A stretch of 39,275 nucleotides of DNA, from contig CAYQLT010000025.1 of assembly GCA_964418425.1 (NCBI GenBank), forward strand, positions 1-39,275. The letters are read 5' to 3'. Below the pieces are notes generated by a model. That model searched no databases and was not told the origin of the DNA. It saw nothing but the letters and a program-made list of their open reading frames with translations. Shown here piece after piece: positions 24,890 through 32,440 of this stretch (positions are counted from its first letter, which is position 1; every line of letters starts with the position of its first letter). The stretch comes from CAYQLT01 sp964418425 (lineage in GTDB: Bacteria; Bacillota; Limnochordia; Limnochordales; Geochordaceae). The position numbers and the translations under genes were made by a program.

Positions 24890-25386
24890 GCCCCACCCGA
24901 ACCGTTAGGGGGGTGGGGCCGCACCGGCTGGGGTTTTCACGCCGCTTCGTGGCTCTCGTGGCGGGCTGGCTGCTGGGAGCCATGGCCGGATCCGGGGTAG
25001 CCACCCTGTTGGCGGGGCGTCACCTGCATCGAGCGCTGCAGGAACGGGAGGCGCTGCGCCAGCAGGTGAGCGACCTTCAGGTGAGGTTGCAGCGTCTCGA
25101 GGAAAGCTTGCGCCAGCGCCGCCGGCGCCCCATCCGAAGCGTCCACGTCGAGGTCCAGGGGCTTGACCCTTCGGACGAGCTGCGCCTCGTCGAGCGGGTG
25201 CGGACGCTTTTGCAGGAGTTTGTGGGTCGAGAGGTGGATCAGGTCGACCCGGCCCTGGTGGCCCGGGTGCTGGACGGACGGCTTGTACCCCTCGACGGGC
25301 GCACGGTCACCCTGGAACTTCGCAGTTTGTGGGTGTCGGATCAGCTGACCGTCCGCCTGGAGCTCACGGCGACGCCGGTTCGGTGA
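24886..25386 (+). CDS. ytrI: YtrI-like sporulation membrane protein
   Basis: This is a 166-residue protein with one transmembrane helix (residues 20-43, FVALVAGWLLGAMAGSGVATLLAG). A coiled coil follows (LHRALQEREALRQQVSDLQVRLQRLEESLRQ, residues 47-78), then a C-terminal alpha/beta domain (VHVEVQGLDPSDELRLVERVRTLLQEFVGREVDQVDP). This architecture and the position directly after ytrH fit YtrI of Bacillus, which is also required for sporulation. The ATG at 24886-24888 overlaps the ytrH stop (ATGA), indicating translational coupling. The 3' end overlaps the convergent peptidase gene by 23 bp. Assignment relies on context as much as on sequence. Confidence 0.82.
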   Translation: MSPTRTVRGVGPHRLGFSRRFVALVAGWLLGAMAGSGVATLLAGRHLHRALQEREALRQQVSDLQVRLQRLEESLRQRRRRPIRSVHVEVQGLDPSDELRLVERVRTLLQEFVGREVDQVDPALVARVLDGRLVPLDGRTVTLELRSLWVSDQLTVRLELTATPVR

Positions 25387-26174
25387 GCTCGCAGACCAGA
25401 GGCTCGAAGTCCACCTGGGCCCACCCCAGCCTTCGGGCAAGCTCGTCGCCGGACTCCCTCTGGCCCTGCGCCCACAGTTCTCGCAAGAAGTCCCCGGCAC
25501 GGCGCTCCTCAAACCAAAGGCGGCCAAAGCGCCGGCGCAGGGTCTCCCGCAGCATCACTTCCAGGGCCCAGGCGCGCAGGTACTCGGCAACATAGAAGGC
25601 GGGGTCCACGTCCGACAGATAGTCCACCTCGTCGTAGTACACGTGGGTGGCGCCGGTGAGGAGCTCCCGGTAGCGGGGAGCCGCATCCCGCACCGACGCC
25701 GAGCGGTGAAGCTCGAGTTCGTAGCGGAGCTTGCCGGCGTAACGCCGCAGATAGTAGAGGCGGTCGGCCCGGGAGAAGGCGACGTACTGCGCGGCCGACG
25801 CCGGGGAGATACCCAGGCGGCGCTCCAGCCAGAGGGGATCGGTGACCAGGTATTCCAGCAGAAAGGCAAAGCTCTCCGTGACGGAATTGTCCCCAAGGTA
25901 CCGGTATTCGGCCGGCAGATCCGCTCGGGTGTGGGCGAAGTGTAGGGTATGCCCCGCCTCGTGAAAGAGCGCGTGGTAGTCGTCCTGCCCGCCGTGGGGC
26001 ATGATGACCAGCCGGATATCCTGGGGCACCCGGACGGCAGCGCAAAACGCCCGCGGGGACTTGGCCGGGCGCGCCTCGGTGTCAAGCCGTACGTTGGGCT
26101 GGTTGGCCATGTCAATCCCGAGCCCGGACAGGGTGGCCTCCAGCGCCTCAAGCAGCCGGTTGGCGGGAAACCAG
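25364..26174 (-). CDS. M3-like zinc metallopeptidase, C-terminal part (cut by assembly gap)
   Basis: About 270 residues remain of an M3-type (oligoendopeptidase-like) peptidase. The zinc motif HEAGH (25949-25963) is followed about 30 residues later by Glu in NSVTESFAFLLEYL, the expected third ligand, with the family-typical helical region beyond (FYVAEYLRAWALEVMLRETLRRRFGRLWFEE). M3 enzymes of this type are usually 500-600 residues, so at least half the protein is missing into the N-run at 26175-26274. The short open frame on the far side of the gap is not clearly part of it. Role: degradation of short peptides in the cytoplasm (family knowledge). Confidence 0.88.
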
Positions 26175-26274
26175 NNNNNNNNNNNNNNNNNNNNNNNNNN
26201 NNNNNNNNNNNNNNNNNNNNNNNNNNNNNNNNNNNNNNNNNNNNNNNNNNNNNNNNNNNNNNNNNNNNNNNNNN
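26175..26274. other. Assembly gap (100 N)
   Basis: Exactly 100 unknown bases, the conventional placeholder for a gap of unknown size. It truncates the M3 peptidase gene. Because roughly 300 residues are missing, the true gap is probably close to 1 kb or larger. Confidence 0.98.
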
Positions 26275-26365
26275 TATCCCTCCGCCCACCGGGGTCAGAG
26301 CCCCCCGGCGTCACCGGAACCGGCAGGAGCAGCCCGCCGGTTCCGGCTGGCCGGTTTGGGGCAAG

Positions 26366-26854
26366 CTACGTCCGGGCGCCCCAGTGGATCTGGTAGACCC
26401 AGTTGTGGCCGCTATTGTTGTCCCAGTGGTCGGCCGAGTCGTGGAAGCAGAACTCCAGGGTGCCGAAGGCGCTAGCCTTCACCTGGGCTTGCCACAGCGG
26501 AACCTGGCCGATCCATCCCACGCGCTGCATGGGGACGTCCTGGACGTTTTGCCAGCGGCCGGGGCCGAACCCGTAGTGGAGGTATACCTGATCGGCCCCG
26601 TGCCGGGCAAGCAGGCCGCAGTACCAGATGGTCACCTGCTGGCCCGAGGTGATGGGCGTGGGCTTGACGTACACCCCATCATCTTCTACCTCCGGCCGGG
26701 TGACGCCACGCTCGGCGAGGGCGGTACCGGCCTGGCGCGGCCCGAGCGCGTACTCCGGGGCGTACTCCTCATCCTCACCCGGATCACGGTCCGCCCAAGC
26801 CGGACCCGCAGGCGCTCCGATGGCCCGCCGGAGGGACTGCAAAAGACCGGCCAT
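26366..26854 (-). CDS. Stand-alone CBM25-like starch-binding protein
   Basis: This 162-residue protein has a C-terminal half (about residues 68-160) that reads as a CBM25/CBM53-type carbohydrate-binding module: VTIWYCGLLARHGADQVYLHYG, the W-rich WQNVQDVPMQRV and VPLWQAQVKA, then LEFCFHDSADHWDNNSGHNWVYQIHW. Aromatic residues and the WDNN motif match alpha-glucan binding. There is no signal peptide and no catalytic domain, so it should be intracellular and bind glycogen or starch-like material, or act in sporulation as suggested for similar orphan modules. Residues 1-65 are low-complexity. The ATG at 26852-26854 follows GGGGGTGAGCGC. Confidence 0.8.
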   Translation of the reverse strand: MAGLLQSLRRAIGAPAGPAWADRDPGEDEEYAPEYALGPRQAGTALAERGVTRPEVEDDGVYVKPTPITSGQQVTIWYCGLLARHGADQVYLHYGFGPGRWQNVQDVPMQRVGWIGQVPLWQAQVKASAFGTLEFCFHDSADHWDNNSGHNWVYQIHWGART

Positions 26855-27043
26855 GCGCTCACCCCCTTCCCTTGGCCGCGGCGCCGGGCCGTTCGCCGCG
26901 CTGCGGGCATAGGGTGCCCCGAGGGGTGCGGGCCTCTCGGGTAAGGAGCAGGGCAAGGGGCTAAGGGCAGGGTTTTGCGGAACCGAACGGCACCGCAAGC
27001 CCCCGTCCGGCCCCCTCATCCGCCGCCGCAGGGCACAGGCCCT

Positions 27044-27073
27044 TTGACCTGCACGGGCCGGGGATGGTACAAT
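27044..27073 (+). promoter_or_regulatory. Promoter of tRNA-Gln
   Basis: TTGACC (27044-27049) and TACAAT (27068-27073), with an 18-bp spacer, sit 15 bp before the tRNA. Each hexamer is one or two changes from consensus. The downstream three-gene operon may also be read from it, as no strong terminator follows the tRNA. Confidence 0.7.
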
Positions 27074-27087
27074 CGCTGTGGCTTCGC

Positions 27088-27161
27088 TGGGGGATGGTGT
27101 AACGGCAACACGGGTGGCTCTGGACCACTTGATCCAGGTTCGAATCCTGGTCCCCCAGCCA
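27088..27161 (+). tRNA. tRNA-Gln (CTG)
   Basis: This complete 74-nt tRNA has acceptor TGGGGGA paired with TCCCCCA, discriminator G and an encoded CCA. The anticodon loop CTCTGGA gives anticodon CTG (27120-27122), reading CAG. The T-loop is GGTTCGAATCC. Only a short TTTT lies after the CCA. Confidence 0.96.
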
Positions 27162-27190
27162 CTTTTCTCCTACGTTACGCCCATGTCGTC

Positions 27191-27230
27191 GGGTCGGCCT
27201 GCGGTTCGTGGCCCGACCCCTGACAGGGTC
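27191..27230 (+). promoter_or_regulatory. Two mutually exclusive hairpins in the leader of the nuclease-FtsK operon
   Basis: GGGTCGG (27191-27197) pairs with CCGACCC (27213-27219). The GACCC at 27215-27219 can instead pair with GGGTC (27226-27230) around a six-base loop. The two stems share bases and cannot form together, an attenuator-like arrangement. There is no U-run, so an intrinsic terminator is not supported. Confidence 0.35.
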
Positions 27231-27271
27231 GCCGGTTCTCGCCAGCGTACTTTTCCTCGGGTGATCTCTCC

Positions 27272-28072
27272 GTGGGTCGGACCAGGAGGCAGGGTCTCGA
27301 CGCCCGGGTTCGCCTGCTGCAGCAGCTGGCGGACAAACCCCAGGGCCTTCCCGAAAGCGCGTCCTCCAGCAAGGCCGCATGGGACCCCTTGCTCTTGGCG
27401 CAACTGGTCCGGGAGGGCCTGGTGGAGCGCCGGCCGCCGCAGGGACGGGAAAAGCGCCCCCGACTGCTCCTGACCGAATCGGGCCGCCAGGAACTGGCGC
27501 GTGCCCGGGCCACAGGCCCGACCTCCCCGGCCCCACGCCGCCCGACGCGGGCCGCAGGGGGCTTTTCGGCCCAAGCGCCCGCCGACCGCCAGGCGAGCCC
27601 TTCACGGCCTACGGTGGCGGGGCTCGCCCGGGAGCTTTCGGCCATGGGTCGGCAGCTTCAGGAGCTGGCCGACGGCCTGAAGGCCGTGGGCGCCCGGATG
27701 GATACCCTGGAGCAGGCCTTCGCCGCCCGGCTGGAAGCTCTGGAGAAGCGGTTGGGAATGGACGGCGCACAGGCGGCCCGCCCGGTCTGGTCGGTGGAGA
27801 TCTTTCAGGAGCGGCTGCGCCGGGCCTTTGAGGAGATCGACTTGCAGCAAGGCCGGCTGGGCCGGGTGGCCATCCCCCGGCTGCGGGAGGCACTGGGCGA
27901 CCAGGTGGGTTCGGCCGACTTCGACCGGCTGCTGTTGCAGCTGGCGGCCCGGCGCACCGTCATCCTGGTTCCCCATGACCACCCCGGAGCCTTGACGGAG
28001 GCGCAGCGGGCCGGGGCGCTGCGGGATGACCTGCTGGGCCATATCTATTACTGGGTTCGGTGGAAGGGATAG
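27272..28072 (+). CDS. Winged-helix / coiled-coil protein, first gene of nuclease-FtsK operon
   Basis: This is a 266-residue protein I cannot name. Residues 10-75 look like a MarR-type winged helix (LLQQLADKPQGL, LLLAQLVREGLVERRP, RPRLLLTESGRQEL). A Pro/Ala-rich linker follows, then a clear coiled coil at about residues 115-165 (LARELSAMGRQLQELADGL, MDTLEQAFAARLEALEKRL). The C-terminal 100 residues look like a second winged helix (GRVAIPRLREALG, ADFDRLLLQLAARRTVILVPHDHP), ending LLGHIYYWVRWKG. It probably oligomerises, binds DNA and recruits the ATPase encoded 2 bp downstream. The start is a GTG at 27272 after GGGTGA. It could be a regulator of the operon or a structural DNA-recognition subunit; its length and tight coupling favour the latter. 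Confidence 0.82.
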   Translation: MGRTRRQGLDARVRLLQQLADKPQGLPESASSSKAAWDPLLLAQLVREGLVERRPPQGREKRPRLLLTESGRQELARARATGPTSPAPRRPTRAAGGFSAQAPADRQASPSRPTVAGLARELSAMGRQLQELADGLKAVGARMDTLEQAFAARLEALEKRLGMDGAQAARPVWSVEIFQERLRRAFEEIDLQQGRLGRVAIPRLREALGDQVGSADFDRLLLQLAARRTVILVPHDHPGALTEAQRAGALRDDLLGHIYYWVRWKG

Positions 28073-28074
28073 CC

Positions 28075-30156
28075 ATGTCCCTGCCGTCCGCCGAAGGCCC
28101 GAGCGCCCGGGAAGGCGCCCCTTCCATCGACGGTCGGCTCCTGAGCGGGCCGAACCCCTTCGACGTGGACAAGGTGCGCAGCCCCTGGGAGCCGGACGCG
28201 AGCGCCGACGTACCCGGCATCCACGCCGCCGTCTCCGAGGCCATCCTGGGCATGGCCGAACAGGTGCGCTCGGACGGGCGCACCCGGGCCGCCCTCATCA
28301 TCGGGCAACCCGGAGCGGGGAAGACCCACCTGCTGCGGCGGATCCGGAGCCGGCTGCGGCCGCCCGCGCTGTTCGTCTACGTCCACCCCTTCGCCGACGC
28401 CCGCTCCGTGCACCGCTACATCCTGCGGCAATTCATCACCAGCCTGGATCAGCCGGCTGCCCCTGGGGGGCCGAGCCAGATCGAGCTGCTGGTGGATGCG
28501 GTTTCCGGCCGCGAGCGGGAACTGGTGCGCACGATGCCGGGGGTCCTGCCCGATGTGCTGACGGCCCTGGGCTGCCTCGCGCAGCCCGCCCGATGGCGGC
28601 GGGCCCGGCAGTGGCTGGAGGGCTGCGAACTGGACCCCGAGGACCTGCGGGAACTGCAGGTGGCCTCCACGCTGGCGGAGGAGAACGAGGCCTTCGAGGC
28701 TCTGGTGACTCTTGGAAAGGTCACCCGCACCCTGGGCCCGGTGGTGCTCTGCTTCGACCAGCTGGAGTTCCTACCGTCGGCGGGCGACCTCCCGGGATTC
28801 GCCACCCTGGGAGGGACGCTGGCCAACTTGTTCAACGCCGCCGACAATCTGGTCATCCTGATCAGCTGCCTGGAGCGGACGTGGATCGAATCGGCCAGCC
28901 AGTGGCCCGAATCGGCACGGGATCGCCTGGGCTCCTGTCGCTTCGATCTGGAGCCCCTCACCCCTGACCAGGCTGTCCTCTTGTGCCACAGCCGCCTTCT
29001 CCCTGTCTATGGCGACGACGCACCCCCCTGGCCGGCCTACCCGTTTCTCCCTGAGTTTTTCCAGGTCTCGGGCCTCCACCATCACGTGACGCCTCGCAGG
29101 CTCCTAAACCTTTGCCGGAACGCCCTGGACGGCTGCCGAAGGGCCGGACGGATTCGCCCCATCGGCCTGCCCGCTCCGGAGCCGCCGCGACGGGGCCAGC
29201 CAGCAGACGAAATGCCGGGGGCGGCCGAAGGCGAAGACGGCACCGGACTGGCCGGGTGGCTCACGGCAGAGCTCGAGCGGCGGATTGAGGCCCGCGGCCG
29301 GCACGCGTCGGTGTCGCCGCCGGAGGATGGGCTGGTGGTTCGGGCCCTGGCGGCGCTGCTGGACGCCTACCGCATGGGGGGCACTCCCCTCGGCGACTTG
29401 CAGGTGACGAAGGTGCAGGAGCGGCGGGGCAAAGACCCTGCCGTGGCGGTGGACCTGGCGCGGGGCGGCCAGGGCCTGCGGGCGCTGGTAGCCTGCATCA
29501 ACACCCAACACGGCCGGAGCTTCGTGGCGCGCATGGACCGGGTGCTGCGGGAACTGCGGGGCGGGGGGTGCGACGCGGTGCTGGTGGTGCGCAGCGCCGC
29601 AGTGCCCCTCAAAGACGGCTGGGTCAAGGGCCGCGAACGGGTGGAGCAGCTGAGGCAGCTGGGTGGGGAGCTTTTGTATCTGGACCGCCAGAGCGAATCC
29701 TGCCTGGAAGGGATCCTCGATTTGCTGGCCGATGCCAGCGCCGGCGATCTTTCATGGCGCGGCCGCACCCTTTGGCTCTCCGAGGCGCAAGGATGGCTGG
29801 GGCGTTCGCCTCCTGCGGCTACGACGTCCGCCCTCGGCCCGGTGGCAGGCGCCCTGCAGCAGGTGCTGGCCCGCCGGAAGCCTGCCCAACCAGACGCGCC
29901 ATCGGGCTCGCCGCAGCCTTCGGCGGCGGCGCTGGGCCAGGCGCTGTGTGCGATCGTGGAGCAGCAGCGGGTCCTCCTGCTGGACGGCCTTCCGGCTCTT
30001 TTGCGCGAGGCCGGCGTGCCGGCCGACATGGAACGGGTGCTGGAGGCCATTCGGGCCAATGCCTCCACCATCGTGCTGTGCTCCACCCTCGTGGACCGGC
30101 CGCTGGTGGCCCGCCGCCCCCGACCTCGGTTCAAGGAGCCGGGGGTGGGGTTGTGA
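28075..30156 (+). CDS. AAA-type P-loop ATPase with large unassigned C-terminal region
   Basis: This is a 693-residue ATPase. The N-terminal domain has Walker A GQPGAGKT (Lys83), Walker B VVLCFDQLE (Asp228, Glu231), a NLVILISCLERTW sensor-like strand near residue 260, and an HHVTPRRLLNLCRNALDG helical lid near residue 340, like ORC/Cdc6 or STAND-type AAA ATPases. Residues 400-600 form a separate module (GGTPLGDLQVTKVQERR; GLRALVACINTQHGRSF; CDAVLVVRSAAVPLKDGW; GGELLYLDRQS) that I cannot assign. It alternates predicted strands and helices as a Rossmann- or nuclease-like fold would. The ATG at 28075 has GGAAGGG 6 bases upstream, and the spacing of 2 bp from the first gene shows an operon. It probably loads or controls the nuclease-translocase encoded next (inference). 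Confidence 0.88.
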   Translation: MSLPSAEGPSAREGAPSIDGRLLSGPNPFDVDKVRSPWEPDASADVPGIHAAVSEAILGMAEQVRSDGRTRAALIIGQPGAGKTHLLRRIRSRLRPPALFVYVHPFADARSVHRYILRQFITSLDQPAAPGGPSQIELLVDAVSGRERELVRTMPGVLPDVLTALGCLAQPARWRRARQWLEGCELDPEDLRELQVASTLAEENEAFEALVTLGKVTRTLGPVVLCFDQLEFLPSAGDLPGFATLGGTLANLFNAADNLVILISCLERTWIESASQWPESARDRLGSCRFDLEPLTPDQAVLLCHSRLLPVYGDDAPPWPAYPFLPEFFQVSGLHHHVTPRRLLNLCRNALDGCRRAGRIRPIGLPAPEPPRRGQPADEMPGAAEGEDGTGLAGWLTAELERRIEARGRHASVSPPEDGLVVRALAALLDAYRMGGTPLGDLQVTKVQERRGKDPAVAVDLARGGQGLRALVACINTQHGRSFVARMDRVLRELRGGGCDAVLVVRSAAVPLKDGWVKGRERVEQLRQLGGELLYLDRQSESCLEGILDLLADASAGDLSWRGRTLWLSEAQGWLGRSPPAATTSALGPVAGALQQVLARRKPAQPDAPSGSPQPSAAALGQALCAIVEQQRVLLLDGLPALLREAGVPADMERVLEAIRANASTIVLCSTLVDRPLVARRPRPRFKEPGVGL

Positions 30157-30163
30157 TGGCGCG

Positions 30164-32440
30164 GTGAGCCGGCCCCTCAGCCTGGGTGTTCACGACCTCG
30201 TGCGGGCCCTGGAGTGCCCCCGGCTTTTCGTGCTGGACCGGGCCCTGGGACGCCGGAGCCTCCTTCGAGGGGACGGGTCCGGGCTTGTCGCCGGCCCCTC
30301 GCAGGGTGGCGGCGGCAAAAGCGAGCCCGCACGGCCCACGGCCTTCAGCCTCGGCAGAACCCTGCACCGCCTCGCCGCCGCCTGGTGTCGCAGCATGGCC
30401 GCCCCACCCCCGGTTCTGGCCGATGCCTTCGCCACAGACCCCGCTGCCTTTGTGGAACAGGCCCGGGAGTTCGCCTACGGCCGGCTGTTTTGGCCGTGGT
30501 TCTCGGCCAGCTGGCCCGCTCGGGCCAGTTCTCAGCAGGTGGTGCAGCTGTGGGCGGCCACCGAGCAGGCCGTCTCGTACCTGGCGGCGCTGCTGGTGCG
30601 GCACAGGGGGCGAGGGGAGGAGGCAGACCTCCCGGCTGTGGCCCGGCGGACCTTCCTCGCCCTGGAGAAGCGCCTGAGCGCCTCGGTGGTGACTCCCCAG
30701 GGGCGCCGGGTTCGGCTGCGGGGGGTGGCCGACCTGGTGGCGGCGCTGCCGGACGGACAGGTGGTGGTCATCGACTGGAAGACCCATCCCCGGCCGCACG
30801 AACCGACCGACCTCCTGCAGGTGGCCGTCTACTCGCTGATGATGAAGGCTTCCGGCGTTTTGGCCGACCCCGTGCTGGTCTACTTCACTCCTGCTCCGGT
30901 GGAGCGGGTCTTCCAGCGGGCCGAGGTGGAGCAGGCGCTACAGGGGCGCCTGGGGCCCTTCCTGGACGACGTGGCCCGCTGGGCCGACTATCTCCCCGAC
31001 CGTGACCCCGAGCCCCCGCCTACCGCCATCCCCCCGCTGTGCCAGGCCTGCCCGTACCACCCTCCCTGCCCCGAACGCTTTGCGCCGGCCTTCGCCGCCC
31101 GCTTTCAGCGCCAGGCCGCCTGCAGACCGGGGCCAAGCCATCCGGCGCCCCCTGGGGAGCACGCCGCCAGCGGGGTTCCTGCGGCAGGGGCGGCGCCATG
31201 GCGGGTTCCGGCAGCGAGGAGGCCAGCACCCGGGGTTCCCGACGCCACCGCGGCGCTACAGAGAGTTCCCGTGGGAAGGGCAGCGGCACAGACCCTTCCC
31301 GCAGCGACGGCGGTGGGCAGCGCGCAGGACAGCCGGCTCCCGGTGGATCCGGCCCAAATCGAGCAGGCGCTGGCGGCCTTGCAGCTGCGGGTGGTCGTGA
31401 CGGGTACCGAGCACGGCGCGTCCTTCGTCCGCTACCGCCTGGAGCCCCAATCGGGCTCCACCACCGTGGAGCGCCTGCGCCGCCGGGCTGAAGACCTCAA
31501 GGTGCGCCTGCACCTCGACACCGAACCTCTGGTCGGCAGCGGCCCGGGCTACATCGGCCTGGATATCGCCCGCCCCGACAGGGAGACGGTGCCGGTGCAG
31601 GCGCTGTTGGGCCGCCCGGAGCTGCATGCCCACCCGGCTCGCCTGAAGGCGCCTTTGGGTGTGGGTGTGGGCGGGAGGCTGTGCGTCCTGGACCTGACCC
31701 ACCCTTTGACATGCCACCTTCTGGTCGGGGGAAGCACCGGCAGCGGTAAGAGCGTCCTGCTGAGGAGCCTGCTGTATGCGCTGGCCGCACTGCACGGCCC
31801 GGAGCAGGTGGGGTTTTACCTGGTGGATCCCAAGATGGTGAGCTTCCAGCCCTTCGGCAGCTTCCCTCACCTGCGGCGCCCTGTGCTGACCGACCCGGCA
31901 CAGGTCCCGAGCCTGCTGGAGGCGCTGGTGCAGGAGATGGATGCCCGCTACCGCAGCCTCGCGGACGCCCCGGTCGTCGACGTCGACGAGTTCAACGAGC
32001 GCAGCGGCGGCTCGAGGATGTGCCACCTCGTGCTGGTTATCGACGAGTTCGCCGAGCTGGTCCTCAGTCACGACCGAGCCTTGCGAGACGGTTTTCAAAC
32101 CGGCATCGCGCGCCTGGGACAGAAGGGTCGTGCGGCGGGCATCCACCTCGTGCTGGCCACGCAGCGCCCGGACCGCCAGGTGGTGGCGGGGCTCATCAAG
32201 AGCAACCTGCAGGCCCGGGTGGCGCTGAAGGTGGCCGACCGGGTCAGTTCCCAGGTGATCATCGACCGCCCGGGCGCCGAGTCGCTGGCCGGCCACGGCG
32301 ACCTGCTCCTGTGGCTGGGAACGGGCGATCCGGTGCGCCTGCAGGCTCCCCTGGTCGAAACCGAGGAGATCGAGGCCCTGGGCGCCTCGCTCACCCCGAA
32401 AGCCGCACCCCCGAACGCTGCTCCAGAGCCTGGCGGATGA
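30164..32440 (+). CDS. Cas4/AddB-like nuclease fused to FtsK/HerA-type DNA translocase
   Basis: One uninterrupted frame of 758 residues joins two machines. Residues 1-305 form a PD-(D/E)XK nuclease of the RecB/AddB/Cas4 group: Asp190 (GVADLV), Asp204-x-Lys206 (VIDWKT), and the group-specific Q-x3-Y motif Gln219/Tyr223. Cys18 with Cys293, Cys296 and Cys302 (C-x2-C-x5-C) matches the iron-sulfur pattern of AddB, Cas4 and Dna2. A Pro/Ala-rich linker runs from about 310 to 400. Residues 405-510 resemble the FtsK alpha domain. The motor follows: Walker A GSTGSGKS (Lys529), Walker B LVIDEFAEL (Asp627, Glu628), HLVLATQRP, RVALKVADRVSSQVII and GHGDLLLW. There are no transmembrane helices and no gamma DNA-reading domain, so it is not the septal FtsK/SpoIIIE. 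The GTG start at 30164 lies 8 bp after the ATPase stop. The 3' end overlaps speE by 50 bp. Confidence 0.92.
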   Translation: MSRPLSLGVHDLVRALECPRLFVLDRALGRRSLLRGDGSGLVAGPSQGGGGKSEPARPTAFSLGRTLHRLAAAWCRSMAAPPPVLADAFATDPAAFVEQAREFAYGRLFWPWFSASWPARASSQQVVQLWAATEQAVSYLAALLVRHRGRGEEADLPAVARRTFLALEKRLSASVVTPQGRRVRLRGVADLVAALPDGQVVVIDWKTHPRPHEPTDLLQVAVYSLMMKASGVLADPVLVYFTPAPVERVFQRAEVEQALQGRLGPFLDDVARWADYLPDRDPEPPPTAIPPLCQACPYHPPCPERFAPAFAARFQRQAACRPGPSHPAPPGEHAASGVPAAGAAPWRVPAARRPAPGVPDATAALQRVPVGRAAAQTLPAATAVGSAQDSRLPVDPAQIEQALAALQLRVVVTGTEHGASFVRYRLEPQSGSTTVERLRRRAEDLKVRLHLDTEPLVGSGPGYIGLDIARPDRETVPVQALLGRPELHAHPARLKAPLGVGVGGRLCVLDLTHPLTCHLLVGGSTGSGKSVLLRSLLYALAALHGPEQVGFYLVDPKMVSFQPFGSFPHLRRPVLTDPAQVPSLLEALVQEMDARYRSLADAPVVDVDEFNERSGGSRMCHLVLVIDEFAELVLSHDRALRDGFQTGIARLGQKGRAAGIHLVLATQRPDRQVVAGLIKSNLQARVALKVADRVSSQVIIDRPGAESLAGHGDLLLWLGTGDPVRLQAPLVETEEIEALGASLTPKAAPPNAAPEPGG

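Noticed and set aside
30164..31080. Cas4 belonging to a CRISPR-Cas locus
   Set aside because: The nuclease resembles Cas4, but no repeat-spacer array, Cas1, Cas2 or effector gene is present in the window.
30164..32440. Reading this gene as the chromosome-partitioning FtsK/SpoIIIE
   Set aside because: No membrane helices and no gamma winged helix, and the N-terminus is a nuclease. Only the alpha-like and motor domains are shared.
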